NCBI GenBank assembly: GCA_902141825.1
Contig: CABFPG010000006.1
Location: 186,001-250,000 of the forward strand
Source of the DNA: Thalassocella blandensis
GTDB taxonomy: Bacteria > Pseudomonadota > Gammaproteobacteria > Pseudomonadales > Cellvibrionaceae
Direction: 5' to 3'
DNA length: 64,000 nt
Below, one piece after another: positions 20,672-30,425 of the stretch. Position numbers and translations under genes: made by a program. Positions within the stretch are counted from its first letter, which is position 1. Every line of letters begins with the position of its first letter. The notes under the pieces are model-generated. The model worked only from the letters and a program-made list of their open reading frames with translations. It did not search any database and was not told where the DNA came from.

Positions 20672-21871
20672 ATGAAAATTGCCCATTACACGTCACTGCT
20701 AACCATTGCTCTTTGTTTATGCCTTAGCGCTTGCGACAAAGAAGCAGCCAAAGAGCAAAGCAGCGTCGAAAGCGCTCCAAAAACGGAAGCCAAGCCCACG
20801 CTGGATGCGCAAAAGCTACAAACCGCCAATAACTATTTGTTTGCTCAGGGAGAGGAAGCTATCGATAGCAGCCTCGAAAGCGCACAGCTATTAACAGCGG
20901 CAATCAACTCCTTTTTAGCTACACCGTCGCAACAAAGCCTGGCACAGGCGCAACAACAGTGGATTGCCATCGCGCTGGCTTATCGTCAGTTTTTCTATGA
21001 TAAACAAATTGCACTGGTAGACCCGGGTTCGTTCGCAGAATTAAACAAAGCGGATTTTCGTATCGGCACTTTCCCCATTCAACCAGGGTTTATCGATGCA
21101 TTTGGTGAATACAAATACTCTGGCATGGTTTTCGATGCCGGATTCGAATTAACCAAAGAAAGCTTGAGTCATCAACACGGACTTACCGATGTCAGCGAAG
21201 TAGTGCTTGGCATCCATGCGATAGAATTTCTTTTATTTAACATCGACGGAAAACGCCAGGCGGAAGACTTTAATGCGGTCACCAGCTTGAGCGAAAGCGA
21301 TAAAGAAAACGGCTACCAGAAAGCAGCCGAACTACCCAACAACAGACGCAGGGAAATACTTCGATTACAGGCCGACATTTTACTGGATGATTTACGCGAA
21401 CTGAAAAACATATGGCTAAGCCAGGAACTGACACGCGGCACCTGGCTGGCACTGAGCGCGGGCCAGCAAACTTCAAAAGCAAAACGCACCCTCACAAACT
21501 CACTCACCAACCTAATGGTGGAAATTGGCGATATCAATGCGGAAGCGACTGAAGACCGTGAACTTACCGTTCCGCCCAGTATTTTAAACAACACCTTCAG
21601 CATCAAGCGCCAGTATTTAACCAAGGCCTTAAGCTCTTGCCAGGCCGGCGTATTATTCCTGGCCGAAGAAGGCAAATTAAAAGAAAAGAAAAAGCATGTT
21701 GAAAAACTGCTAAACGAAGCACTTGCCCATCTGGCAACAGCAGAAAGCAAAGCAAATAACGACAAAAAAGACAGCCAGGCCGAAGCAAGCGACGATAAAA
21801 AGCACACGGAATTCTGGCAGACAGCATTCAGTAACTTAAAAGAAATTACGGAAGCTTTATTGAAAAACTAA
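20672..21871 (+). CDS. Imelysin-family lipoprotein
   Basis: A 399-residue exported lipoprotein: signal peptide with lipobox LSAC (Cys about 21), then an imelysin-like helical domain containing the GxHxxE-type motif in LGIHAIEFLLF (about residues 179-189). Imelysin proteins are periplasmic or surface proteins often linked to iron uptake; peptidase activity is doubtful for the family as a whole. The C-terminus is Lys/Glu-rich. It ends just before a bidirectional terminator shared with gcvH. Confidence 0.85.
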   Translation: MKIAHYTSLLTIALCLCLSACDKEAAKEQSSVESAPKTEAKPTLDAQKLQTANNYLFAQGEEAIDSSLESAQLLTAAINSFLATPSQQSLAQAQQQWIAIALAYRQFFYDKQIALVDPGSFAELNKADFRIGTFPIQPGFIDAFGEYKYSGMVFDAGFELTKESLSHQHGLTDVSEVVLGIHAIEFLLFNIDGKRQAEDFNAVTSLSESDKENGYQKAAELPNNRRREILRLQADILLDDLRELKNIWLSQELTRGTWLALSAGQQTSKAKRTLTNSLTNLMVEIGDINAEATEDRELTVPPSILNNTFSIKRQYLTKALSSCQAGVLFLAEEGKLKEKKKHVEKLLNEALAHLATAESKANNDKKDSQAEASDDKKHTEFWQTAFSNLKEITEALLKN

Positions 21872-21878
21872 CAACCAC

Positions 21879-21910
21879 AAAAAAGGCGATTCAAAGAATC
21901 GCCTTTTTTA
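21879..21910. terminator. Bidirectional terminator between imelysin gene and gcvH
   Basis: AAAAAGGCGATTC / GAATCGCCTTTTT with a short AAA loop; T runs on both strands allow termination of the plus-strand imelysin transcript and the minus-strand gcv transcript. Confidence 0.88.
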
Positions 21911-21932
21911 TTTGCGTAAGCCTACCGCAGAA

Positions 21933-22322
21933 TTACTCTTCTTCAATAGTCGCCTTATATGCATCGGCGTCCATCGCATCATCAAGCTCAGATACATCCT
22001 CAACCTTCACTTTGAAGAACCAGCCATCGTCGTAAGGAGAACCATTTACCGTTTCAGGCGCATCTTCCAACGCGTCGTTCACAGCAATCACTTCACCTGT
22101 CACAGGAGAAAAAATATCTGAAGCCGCCTTCACTGATTCTACTACGCCAGCTTCTTCGCCAGCAGTAACCGTAGAGCCCACTTCGGGAGTTTCGACAAAC
22201 ACCACATCACCCAATGCCGCTTGAGCGTGGTCCGTAATGCCCACGGTGACTGTACCGTCGTCTTCAATTCTCGCCCATTCATGAGAAGCTAGATACTTCA
22301 ACTCTGGTCGCAATTCACTCAT
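21933..22322 (-). CDS. gcvH: Glycine cleavage system H protein
   Basis: Lipoyl carrier of the glycine cleavage complex, shuttling the aminomethyl group between P and T proteins. 129 residues with the lipoyl-lysine segment [16 protein letters not shown] and the typical ending. It lies 217 bp downstream of gcvT on the same strand; that gap shows no gene and no riboswitch that I can see. gcvP is not in the window. Confidence 0.96.
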   Translation of the reverse strand: MSELRPELKYLASHEWARIEDDGTVTVGITDHAQAALGDVVFVETPEVGSTVTAGEEAGVVESVKAASDIFSPVTGEVIAVNDALEDAPETVNGSPYDDGWFFKVKVEDVSELDDAMDADAYKATIEEE

Positions 22323-22539
22323 AACCTTTCCCCTACTAAAAATAAACCAAATAAAATGATTAACACATTAAGTATTGGGCCACCGCATACACAGCTGCCG
22401 CATAAATATGAGGACAGGAATTTCTCGCAACTCCCACCCCATTAAAACCTTCATTCCAGTACAGCGGTTTCACCGCACTTCGAACTTCAATCGCAAATCT
22501 TTCTTGCTACCTGCGCATGCAGGCATCAACAAACCTGAC

Positions 22540-23643
22540 TTAAACCTTTTTACCATTACGAACAAACGTAGGCTTTACCACTGCAACCGGCAAACGCTTA
22601 TTGCGCACCTGCACGTGAGCCGTCTCTGCAATTGACACAGGCACCCTTGCCAACGCTACAGAATAGCCCAAGGTCGGTGAAAAAGTACCACTGGTAATCA
22701 CGCCACGAGGCCCATCTTCAGACAGAATCACTTCCTGCTCCGCCCGCAACACACCTTTTTCACTCAACACCAAGCCCACCAGCTTCTCTTTCACACCGTC
22801 GGCTTTTTCTTTCTCTAAGGCCGCGCGACCAATAAACTCACGCTCTTCCGGCGCCCAGGCAATCGTCCAGCCCATGTTCGCCACCAAAGGAGATGTGTCT
22901 TCATCCATCTCGTGACCATATAAATTCATGCCAGCTTCCAAGCGCAGCGTATCACGCGCGCCTAAACCACAAGGTTTCACGCCCGCCTGCACTAACGCCT
23001 GCCAAAAGCTTGCTGCCTGATCATTGGGCACCATGATTTCGTAACCATCTTCACCGGTGTACCCCGTTCGCGCCACAAACCAGTCCTGACGACCAAGAAT
23101 TGTCAAATCCATGCCCTGAAAAACAGACAACGCATCCAGACCGCTAATTCCCTCCAACACAGAATCCGTTTTCTGACGGGCATTAGGCCCTTGAATAGCG
23201 ATCATCGACAAATCGTCACGCTCTTTCAGAGACACCTTAAAATCTGCGGCCACACTGTCCATCCATGCCAGGTCTTTTTCACGGGTGGCGCAATTTACCA
23301 CCAAGCGATATCCATTGGCCATCAGGTAGACAATTAAATCATCAATCACACCGCCCTTTTCATTCAGCATGCCGGTATAAAGCGCTTTACCCACCTGCTT
23401 GAGTTTATCCACATCATTGGCCAGCAGCTTCTGCAAAAAAGCTTTGCTGTCATCACCCGACAAATCCACCACCGTCATATGCGACACATCAAACATCCCG
23501 GCATCCTGGCGAACCGCATGATGCTCTTCAATTTGAGAACCATAATGCAGAGGCATATTCCAACCTCCAAAATCGACAAGTTTGCCACCTAAGGCCTGAT
23601 GTTCACTGACTAACGCGGTTTCTTTTAAAGACAATTCGGTCAC
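22540..23643 (-). CDS. gcvT: Glycine cleavage system T protein (aminomethyltransferase)
   Basis: Releases ammonia from the aminomethyl-lipoyl H protein and makes methylene-tetrahydrofolate. 367 residues, normal for GcvT, with [17 protein letters not shown] near the start, the folate-site MFDVSHM segment, [23 protein letters not shown] and the C-terminal domain. It is divergent from mutY. No glycine riboswitch is evident in the 232-bp gap. Confidence 0.96.
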   Translation of the reverse strand: MTELSLKETALVSEHQALGGKLVDFGGWNMPLHYGSQIEEHHAVRQDAGMFDVSHMTVVDLSGDDSKAFLQKLLANDVDKLKQVGKALYTGMLNEKGGVIDDLIVYLMANGYRLVVNCATREKDLAWMDSVAADFKVSLKERDDLSMIAIQGPNARQKTDSVLEGISGLDALSVFQGMDLTILGRQDWFVARTGYTGEDGYEIMVPNDQAASFWQALVQAGVKPCGLGARDTLRLEAGMNLYGHEMDEDTSPLVANMGWTIAWAPEEREFIGRAALEKEKADGVKEKLVGLVLSEKGVLRAEQEVILSEDGPRGVITSGTFSPTLGYSVALARVPVSIAETAHVQVRNKRLPVAVVKPTFVRNGKKV

Positions 23644-23875
23644 CTTTTGGATGAGTTTTTAAGGGAGTGCATTGTAAGGGAATTGCAAGCGGCAATACAT
23701 TAGCTTTTGCATGCAATTCACCCGGGCCTTGTGGGCCATATATACACCAACGATACACACAAGACGTGGAATTTGCCAAAGCCCGCAAAACAGCGATAAT
23801 GCTCGACCTCAACACAACGCGCGTGAACTCAAACGCCCATAAAGTGCCAGCCAGCAATAGCCCAATAAATAGCAC

Positions 23876-24976
23876 ATGCCTACAGCAAAAACCAAAGCCG
23901 CAAAAGCCAAAACAGCCACCGCCAAAACTTTCAATTTCGCCGACGCCCTGCTCCACTGGTTTGATCAGCACGGCAGAAAGAATTTGCCCTGGCAGCACCC
24001 CATCACACCTTATCGGGTATGGCTGTCGGAAGTGATGCTACAGCAAACTCAAGTGGAAACCGTGATTCCCTACTTCACCCGCTTTCTGGAACACTTCCCC
24101 AATGTAGAAGACCTGGCCAAAGCCCCGCAAGACGAAGTTCTGCACCTGTGGACCGGCTTGGGTTACTACGCTCGTGCGCGCAACCTGCACAAATGCGCGC
24201 AGCAAATCAGCGAAGAGTTCGGCGGAGAATTTCCTGGCGATGTTGAAACACTGACCACACTGCCCGGCATAGGACGCTCAACCGCCTGCGCCATATCCAG
24301 CATCGCCTTCGGCCAAAGCACCGCCATACTTGACGGAAACGTCAAGCGAGTACTCACTCGATTCCACGCTGTCGATGGCTGGCCCGGCCTGCCTAAGGTT
24401 GAAAAAGCACTCTGGGTACACGCCAACGCCAACATGCCAGAAGACCTGAGCAGGCAACGTTGCGCCGATTACACCCAGGCCATCATGGACCTGGGCGCCA
24501 CCTTGTGTACCCGCAGCAAACCTGCCTGTCTGATCTGCCCCATGCAAACAGCCTGTAAAGCACATCTCACCCACACGGTAGATCAGTTTCCCGGGAAAAA
24601 GCCTAAAAAAACCATCCCGGAAAAATCCACCGTTATGCTCCTGGCAGAAAACAAACAAGGCGAAATCTTCCTCTACCAGCGCCCCCAAACAGGCATATGG
24701 GGCGGTTTATGGAGCCTGCCGGAATTCGACAGCCAGGACGATGCCATAACATACTGCGTAGCCAAACTCGGCAAAGTCGGCGAGATCGAAACCTGGCCAA
24801 CACTCACCCACGTATTCAGCCACTACAAATTGCACATCACCCCTGTACACATCGCCGTAAAAACCAAGCGCGCCATTCAAGAGCCCGATCAGCAACTGTG
24901 GTATAGTGCCGGCGGCTCACACAAACTGGGCCTTGCAGCACCCGTTAAAAAATTGCTGCAAGCGATCGACAACTAA
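23876..24976 (+). CDS. mutY: A/G-specific adenine glycosylase
   Basis: Base-excision-repair glycosylase that removes adenine opposite 8-oxoguanine. 366 residues: catalytic Glu in LSEVMLQQTQVET, helix-hairpin-helix LPGIGRSTACAI, catalytic Asp in LDGNVKRVL, a [4Fe-4S] cluster with C-X6-C-X2-C-X5-C (CTRSKPACLICPMQTAC), and a C-terminal Nudix-like lesion-recognition domain from about residue 245. The Ala/Lys/Thr-rich first 18 residues are an extension. Pairing with yggX is conserved across gammaproteobacteria. Confidence 0.96.
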   Translation: MPTAKTKAAKAKTATAKTFNFADALLHWFDQHGRKNLPWQHPITPYRVWLSEVMLQQTQVETVIPYFTRFLEHFPNVEDLAKAPQDEVLHLWTGLGYYARARNLHKCAQQISEEFGGEFPGDVETLTTLPGIGRSTACAISSIAFGQSTAILDGNVKRVLTRFHAVDGWPGLPKVEKALWVHANANMPEDLSRQRCADYTQAIMDLGATLCTRSKPACLICPMQTACKAHLTHTVDQFPGKKPKKTIPEKSTVMLLAENKQGEIFLYQRPQTGIWGGLWSLPEFDSQDDAITYCVAKLGKVGEIETWPTLTHVFSHYKLHITPVHIAVKTKRAIQEPDQQLWYSAGGSHKLGLAAPVKKLLQAIDN

Positions 24977-25004
24977 CTTCAATTGAACAACGATTGGACA
25001 CCTC

Positions 25005-25280
25005 ATGACACGCACGGTTTACTGTCGCAAACTTAAACAAGAACTCCCCGGCCTTCCCGTCCCGCCAATGCCCGGAGCGAAAGGTCAAGAAATATACGAC
25101 AACGTTTCGCAACAAGCCTGGCAAGAATGGCTAAAACACCAAACCATGCTCATCAATGAAAAACAACTCAGCCTGATGGACCCAAACACCCGAAAATACC
25201 TCGGCGAACAGATGGAAAAGTTTCTTTCAGGCGACGATTACGACCAAGCAGAGGGTTACGTGCCCGAAAGTCAAAAATAA
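25005..25280 (+). CDS. yggX: Fe(2+)-trafficking / oxidative-damage protection protein YggX
   Basis: A 91-residue YggX protein linked to iron handling and protection of Fe-S clusters. The [17 protein letters not shown]-terminus with the conserved Cys and the [17 protein letters not shown] segment are diagnostic. It follows mutY by 28 bp, presumably co-transcribed. Confidence 0.96.
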   Translation: MTRTVYCRKLKQELPGLPVPPMPGAKGQEIYDNVSQQAWQEWLKHQTMLINEKQLSLMDPNTRKYLGEQMEKFLSGDDYDQAEGYVPESQK

Positions 25281-25377
25281 GCGACGACAATCAAAACTTT
25301 TCTCGTCAGAGATCTTGACTCCAGCGAATGTAACAGGTTTAATACGCGCCTCTTTCGGCAAGCCCGAAACAAAACAC

Positions 25378-25453
25378 GCCCAGATAGCTCAGTCGGTAGA
25401 GCAGGGGATTGAAAATCCCCGTGTCGGTGGTTCGATTCCGCCTCTGGGCACCA
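25378..25453 (+). tRNA. tRNA-Phe(GAA)
   Basis: 76 nt with encoded CCA. Acceptor GCCCAGA pairs with TCTGGGC, the D arm is AGCTC AGTCGGTA GAGC, the anticodon stem-loop is GGGGA-TTGAAAA-TCCCC with anticodon GAA, and the T arm is CGGTGGTTCGATTCCGCC. It is also the left attachment site of the element ending at 32252, because its last 48 nt are repeated there with one mismatch. Confidence 0.97.
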
Positions 25454-25460
25454 CGAATAT

Positions 25461-25498
25461 AAAAAAAGGCCTGCATCAACGATGCGGGCCTTTTTTTA
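25461..25498 (+). terminator. Terminator after tRNA-Phe
   Basis: Hairpin GGCCTGCATC / GATGCGGGCC (one wobble) preceded by seven A and followed by seven T, ending the tRNA-Phe transcript seven bases past CCA. Confidence 0.9.
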
Positions 25499-25790
25499 TA
25501 TTCGCAGTTCCTGGAAGCGGATGAGCAACCACCGCTTGGTTCGACAAATTTGCCTGGAGCAAATTTGGTTGCCGCATGGCAAGCCGAAGGCCGAGCCCAT
25601 GGGAAGGGGCGAGCAATTCCGCCTCCGGTCTCCCAGCAATAGACCAAGTTTATTCTTACAATGCATTTTGCCACGAGCGAAGCGACAATTTATCAGGATA
25701 GAGAAATTGCACAGCGAAGCTGCCCGAACGGCGAACGCCAATGACCCCGCAGGGGACAAAAAGCCCATAGGCTAAGTGGATGCTTCCGCG
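25499..25790. repeat. Hairpin-rich non-coding repeat, copy A
   Basis: Non-coding DNA whose blocks recur, in different order, at 32285-32716. The block from about 25661 to 25788 (AAGCGACAATTTATCAGGAT and following) matches 32335-32476 almost base for base, with a 15-nt difference. The block at about 25606-25652 matches 32672-32716. It also holds a perfect hairpin at 25545-25567. Apparent reading frames here are by-products of the repeat. The remainder to 25992 shows nothing clear. Confidence 0.75.
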
Positions 25791-25992
25791 TAGGTGAACC
25801 TTCTACTAATCTAAATTGAAATCGAACCCTCACGCCGTTGAACTAGACGGCCCATTATTCAATCTCTCGCCAATGCCAGCTCAAAACCAGCGCTATATAT
25901 CCAGCAATATAATCAGGGCTACCATATCAACGATATAGCCCTCCTGAAGCATCAGCCCCCATGCATAAAAAGTAGACTAGCGGATGACAGTT

Positions 25993-26661
25993 CTAGTCAC
26001 GATATTCCACAAGCTCAAAATCAACTTTATTGGAAATCAGTTCCCCCACGACAACTTGAAAAGTATATGTTGAAGGAACCCAATCAATTTTTAACTTTTC
26101 TCGAATATTAACTACCTCCACAGAATAAAGGTGCTGAGGCAATACAGGATTTAAGGGAGGTAGTGGAACTTTATCCTCAGGCATTGGTATCTTGTTAGTT
26201 GGCTGCGGATATAACTCCACCTCCGACACCCTATTGGACTCCTTGTTTGTCCATACAATCCGCGCATTCTCATCTAGAGGTGTTTTTGAGTTCGTTTCGC
26301 TGCTAATGCCTATCAAAATAATTAACTTCGTATCGTGCTGCTCTGCGATACTGACCGGAGTCAATATTCGTAGCGCGATTCCCTCTACTTGGCTCATCGG
26401 AAGTTCGTCATATACAGCATCCTTTATCGCCTCATTTGAAGAAATTAACGTTAGATCAATATTGTCTAGAGACTCAATTAATGTTTGAAGAGACATATTC
26501 GGATTACCCACTTTTTTTCTCTTACTAGTCGAATTTAAATTATCTTTTGATACGCCCACAGATTCTTGAGAAATGGAACACGCACTATTACAAACCAAAA
26601 CAGCAACCACTATAAAAACATTTACAATTTTCCAGTCCAAAATTCTTGAATTACATTTCAT
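25993..26661 (-). CDS. Lipoprotein, possible immunity partner of the zincin protein
   Basis: About 222 residues from ATG 26661; an in-frame GTG at 26685, overlapping the upstream stop, would add eight. The N-terminal hydrophobic stretch (VNVFIVVAVLVCNSAC) ends in a lipobox-like NSAC, so it is probably an outer-membrane or periplasmic lipoprotein. I recognise no domain. It follows the 1038-aa zincin-like gene directly on the same strand, the usual place for a protein that protects against a periplasm-targeting toxin. That role is inference from position and localisation only. Confidence 0.6.
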   Translation of the reverse strand: MKCNSRILDWKIVNVFIVVAVLVCNSACSISQESVGVSKDNLNSTSKRKKVGNPNMSLQTLIESLDNIDLTLISSNEAIKDAVYDELPMSQVEGIALRILTPVSIAEQHDTKLIILIGISSETNSKTPLDENARIVWTNKESNRVSEVELYPQPTNKIPMPEDKVPLPPLNPVLPQHLYSVEVVNIREKLKIDWVPSTYTFQVVVGELISNKVDFELVEYRD

Positions 26662-26665
26662 TTTT

Positions 26666-29600
26666 TTAATCTTTGAAAATATCACTAATGTCTCTTACTC
26701 GTAAGTCAGCGGAACAATTGTCACAGAACGTATTATTTCCCACGGCAACATGATACATAACACAAGTCCCACCGACATAAATCTTGTCACCATTCTGGTC
26801 AACTCTACTAGCGTGCTCTGTCGCATTTTCCTTACAATGACTTCCTTGCCCACCACGCCTTATATATTGATCTGGATGATCTGGAATTCCCTTCCAGCCC
26901 GTATCTTTTCGGACAGATTTGAATAAATGTCCAATTTCATGTGCTATGGTGTTATTAAACCGGTTGAGGTTACTGTCCACAACAATTAAACACTGTGGAT
27001 TTCCAACACCTCCACTCTCTCCAGCCCAGGGGCCCGTCGCGGCTTTCAATTTCACTCGCACAATCGCTTTTCTAGCAGCTGTAGGAACTATTAATGTCCC
27101 TGGCGAGCCACAAGGGCAACTCGCAGGACAAGTCGCTGGAAGTTCTATTTTTACTTCGCTATAGTGTCCTCGTGACTTTTCAATAGAGATGTTTGTATCA
27201 TCCAGACGTCCTTGATGCATTTTTGAACCGTCATTCCACGCCCACTTTGAGGGCGACTGAACGATTGCCCCCCCTCCCAACGGAGGATCAAAAACGCCAA
27301 GATAGCTATTTCCTGCACGGTTTTTATAGTTAATAGAAGAAATACGGCTAGAAAAAGCGAAATCTTGAGAACTCCCCATGTCGCTATCCCACTGCACATC
27401 ACACATAACCATATGCGCTTTTGGTTTAGTCGTATCTGTTGGCGCTTTAAATAAACTCGTAAATTTGGCTTTATTTATATCTCCAACACATACCACCTTG
27501 CGTGTACTTCCACTCATATCAAACTGCCAAAGTTCGTGCTCAACTAACCCTCCGATCGTTGCTGGATCATATTTGTTCTCATCTACCTCTTGAATTTCAA
27601 TAAAACATTTCTCAAAGGAGGTTCTCGTAAGTGCACGACTAGGAAGCGCAATATTTTTGTTGTAGGTATTCTGAATATGGTACTTTCGCCATATCTCAAT
27701 TGAATCGGCAGAGAAAATAGGCTCTCTTTTTGACAAAGTGGTATGGCCATCTACAAACTTAGCCAAATGCGCATCTTGGCCAAGGTAAGCTCCAAGCTTG
27801 AACACATCCCCCCCTATTCGAGAAAGAACCAGACTATCCAACTCTGCACTTCCATCCGCATCAGTGTTGGCAAATAAATGGGTCAGGTCTTTGCGGTCTA
27901 TTTTATCTATTTGTTTCAAACCTCTTTCGACCTTACTAAACTCAAAATTTATTAAATTGGCTCCCCAATGCGTTTTATCCCAGTTCCTTTTATCGGGAAC
28001 CAGACAGAAATGAACCTTAACCCCTGAAATTTTTTTGGTTAGTTTTGCTTTAACTTTAACATTTCGATCACTAGGCTTACTTTTTAACTTTCGCGCATCC
28101 TCCGTACCATCAAGGTTCACATAGAAACGATTCCTTGCCTTATCCCATACCTCGGCCTTCCCGGTAGACGTAACAATATCTAGACCAACCTCAGCTATTT
28201 TTACAACCGTAAAACATGCCCAATCTCCATTCCGCATTGTTGGCTTCCCACCAACACTTAACCCCAAATCTAAACGAGTCTCTCGCAGAGCATTACATTC
28301 GACAGCGCCCTCGACCCAATAAATTTTATCGATAGTTAAATCTGCTTTATTTAAATTTAGAGGTAGAGAAACTTCTCTTCCATCAAACTCCGAATCAAAT
28401 AGCTTTACTGAACCACTTTTACCCCCAGAACTTAAAGTAAGTTGGCAATTGCCATACCCTCTCGGAAATTGACTTTCTACGAGCGCTTTAACCACTACCT
28501 TACTTCGGCCAAAGTTCCCGGCATGCTGAACATGTAATACACGACCTTTTTTTATCTTATTTTCATCGGAAAGTACAATTTGCGGAGGAAAATTAACTGC
28601 TTCTAAATCGGTATGATATTTAGTTATAGGCTCTTGATCAGGATCGACCTTTATCTTCGCTATTTCCTGGGTGTCCTGCTCATAGACTTCAAGCATTAAT
28701 TCGACGACACCCATTTCTAATTCTGCAGGAGGCTGGATAAGAAATTTCCCATTTGAGGACGCCAGAGGTGTCACCTTAATTTTAAATTTTCCTGGTGACT
28801 TCCCTTTTACCCATATTTTTAACTTTTTTCCACCAGTAATTTTATCGCATAAAATAGGCTCATCGAGATTTACTTCTGTGGTTAAATCTTTGTCTAAGAA
28901 AGCTTGAATTTTTCCGGGACCACTTAGACTTATATTAGCACCCTGATCAAATACCGGACTAGAGATATCCTGATCTAGCCATAGTTCAACTTCAGTAGCG
29001 CCGGTTTGAACCTTTTCTTCACTAGGGCCTTGATGTGACGTTAGCGATTTATCAAACAACACGACTCTGTATTCTGCATCGATTTTTGCTAACACTTTAA
29101 TTTGAACCACATCCGTTTCTGGCCCAAGAGGAACAGACTTAACATCCACATCCTCATATACTACTTCAGAGATCGGAGGATTATTTATTATTTCCTCAAA
29201 GAACAGTACTTTCTCCTCCATCACAGCATCGCCGATAGACGCTATAAGACTCTCCTGTTTACCGTTAAGGGTATTATCTATTGGCAATTCTAATTTGAAG
29301 GCACGTACGAGATCATTAAGATTTTCCTCTCCGAGACTCAGGCTCCTTACAAATTGTACGGCCTCCTTTTTAGACGTGAATTTTTTTGTTGTCTTGCCTG
29401 GGTTGGTGATCAATGCGACGGGAGTAACGATTTGATAAGACATACCGTTACGCTGTTTGAAAATGCGTTTTTCAACCGAGTGATGCTCGGCTTGCATATC
29501 ACTGATCACAAAAAGCTTTATTCGGCCCTGTATTAATAGACGGGCAACCGTATCAAGATAATAGAATGGATCTGCACTGTACGGTGAATCACCGATCAAA

Positions 29601-29782
29601 TGGTAAGACAATTTTTGCCAGTACCACTCGCCAACTCGCAAATTAGCGAGAAAACTCCTTGTAGAGACCAAATCAAAAAAAACTTTTGGTTTAATTTTCT
29701 TAGGTATTGGGCCGTCACCCGAAAAATGTAACTTAAACTTACGACCAAAACGGTCATAAAGAATCTGGTTGAGGACCAACAT
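26666..29782 (-). CDS. Giant zincin-like metallopeptidase, candidate effector
   Basis: 1038 residues. The C-terminal part has a zinc-protease motif TIAHEIGHLF (about residues 943-952) and a possible Met-turn TCVMYH near 1008. The N-terminal about 200 residues form a distinct domain I cannot name, and the middle (about 230-700) looks like repeated beta-sandwich modules (VVVKALVESQFPRGYGNC, KVHFCLVPDKRNWDKTHWG). There is no N-terminal signal peptide, so if exported it needs a dedicated system such as type VI secretion. The next gene encodes a lipoprotein. The base composition is AT-richer than the core genome. It lies inside the tRNA-Phe element. The architecture suggests an antibacterial effector or a polymorphic surface protease. 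Confidence 0.65.
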   Translation of the reverse strand: MLVLNQILYDRFGRKFKLHFSGDGPIPKKIKPKVFFDLVSTRSFLANLRVGEWYWQKLSYHLIGDSPYSADPFYYLDTVARLLIQGRIKLFVISDMQAEHHSVEKRIFKQRNGMSYQIVTPVALITNPGKTTKKFTSKKEAVQFVRSLSLGEENLNDLVRAFKLELPIDNTLNGKQESLIASIGDAVMEEKVLFFEEIINNPPISEVVYEDVDVKSVPLGPETDVVQIKVLAKIDAEYRVVLFDKSLTSHQGPSEEKVQTGATEVELWLDQDISSPVFDQGANISLSGPGKIQAFLDKDLTTEVNLDEPILCDKITGGKKLKIWVKGKSPGKFKIKVTPLASSNGKFLIQPPAELEMGVVELMLEVYEQDTQEIAKIKVDPDQEPITKYHTDLEAVNFPPQIVLSDENKIKKGRVLHVQHAGNFGRSKVVVKALVESQFPRGYGNCQLTLSSGGKSGSVKLFDSEFDGREVSLPLNLNKADLTIDKIYWVEGAVECNALRETRLDLGLSVGGKPTMRNGDWACFTVVKIAEVGLDIVTSTGKAEVWDKARNRFYVNLDGTEDARKLKSKPSDRNVKVKAKLTKKISGVKVHFCLVPDKRNWDKTHWGANLINFEFSKVERGLKQIDKIDRKDLTHLFANTDADGSAELDSLVLSRIGGDVFKLGAYLGQDAHLAKFVDGHTTLSKREPIFSADSIEIWRKYHIQNTYNKNIALPSRALTRTSFEKCFIEIQEVDENKYDPATIGGLVEHELWQFDMSGSTRKVVCVGDINKAKFTSLFKAPTDTTKPKAHMVMCDVQWDSDMGSSQDFAFSSRISSINYKNRAGNSYLGVFDPPLGGGAIVQSPSKWAWNDGSKMHQGRLDDTNISIEKSRGHYSEVKIELPATCPASCPCGSPGTLIVPTAARKAIVRVKLKAATGPWAGESGGVGNPQCLIVVDSNLNRFNNTIAHEIGHLFKSVRKDTGWKGIPDHPDQYIRRGGQGSHCKENATEHASRVDQNGDKIYVGGTCVMYHVAVGNNTFCDNCSADLRVRDISDIFKD

Positions 29783-30338
29783 TGAGATACTCCTAATCGT
29801 GATTTTTGTTCACTACAGTTCTCACCAATCGGTTCATAGAATGTAAAGGAGGATACAATTTAATATGCCATTGAATAACTAGCATCCTTTCACGCCACTA
29901 CGAACTCTACTACTAGAGAGTCCACATTTAAATCTATGATTATATAAATTTATAAATTCCGCAATAGTCAACAGTAGCGTCAAAGTAGCCCCCTCACAAC
30001 TGTCACGTAAAATCATACCCCACCAAGCCTAACCCAAATACCTTAAATAAGGACCAGCATTCGACCGAGCAGACTCATCGATACTAAAGCTAATGACCCC
30101 AACGGAGAAAAGAACTAACTATCATCGTTTCTTCCTTGAGAAAACATATAGCGATCGAGAAAAACTACATGCCAATCGTCTCTCGGCAATTCGAATACAC
30201 GTATATCATATCGAGCTAACACGAGTGGCGCTGGTGACCGCTTGTTTTGGGAGTGCAATATTTCCGTGCCGTTTACGCAAAACCCGATCATGTTATGCAT
30301 ATGGGCGACAGCACTTTTCAGTGGTGGCGGCATAGAAC
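29783..30338. other. Gene-poor, possibly decayed phage DNA
   Basis: About 550 bp with no convincing gene. The stretch 30100-30340 is open in more than one frame on both strands (80 and 72 residues), none with recognisable similarity or a good ribosome-binding site. The region leads directly into the phage-like small genes, so it may be a degraded upstream phage gene. Confidence 0.35.
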
Positions 30339-30425
30339 ATAAGATTTTTCATTTTATCCGCCGTCGCAACGGCATTCGTAGGCGGTTACATTAAAACCCT
30401 AATTGCTCGGTTATTGGGTCAATGA
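30339..30425 (+). pseudogene. Possible small phage membrane protein lacking a start
   Basis: After a stop at 30333 a 28-codon frame runs from an ATA at 30339 to TGA at 30423, overlapping the next ATG as ATGA. It encodes a hydrophobic peptide (FFILSAVATAFVGGYIKTL...) like the tiny membrane proteins of tailless phages. No normal start codon is present; ATA could be a mutated ATG. Only the coupling overlap and the hydrophobic composition support it. Confidence 0.3.

Noticed and set aside
23644..23875. Glycine riboswitch upstream of gcvT
   Set aside because: No tandem aptamer-like GGAGAG/GAC pattern could be found in this gap or in 22323-22539.
25482..25775. Open frames on both strands in the repeat after tRNA-Phe
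   Set aside because: They lie in the non-coding repeat, recur in similar form at 32325-32805, and are explained by repeat structure; no ribosome-binding sites.
30093..30335. 80-residue plus-strand and 72-residue minus-strand frames
   Set aside because: Mutually overlapping, neither shows a family or start signal; kept only as possible decayed phage DNA.
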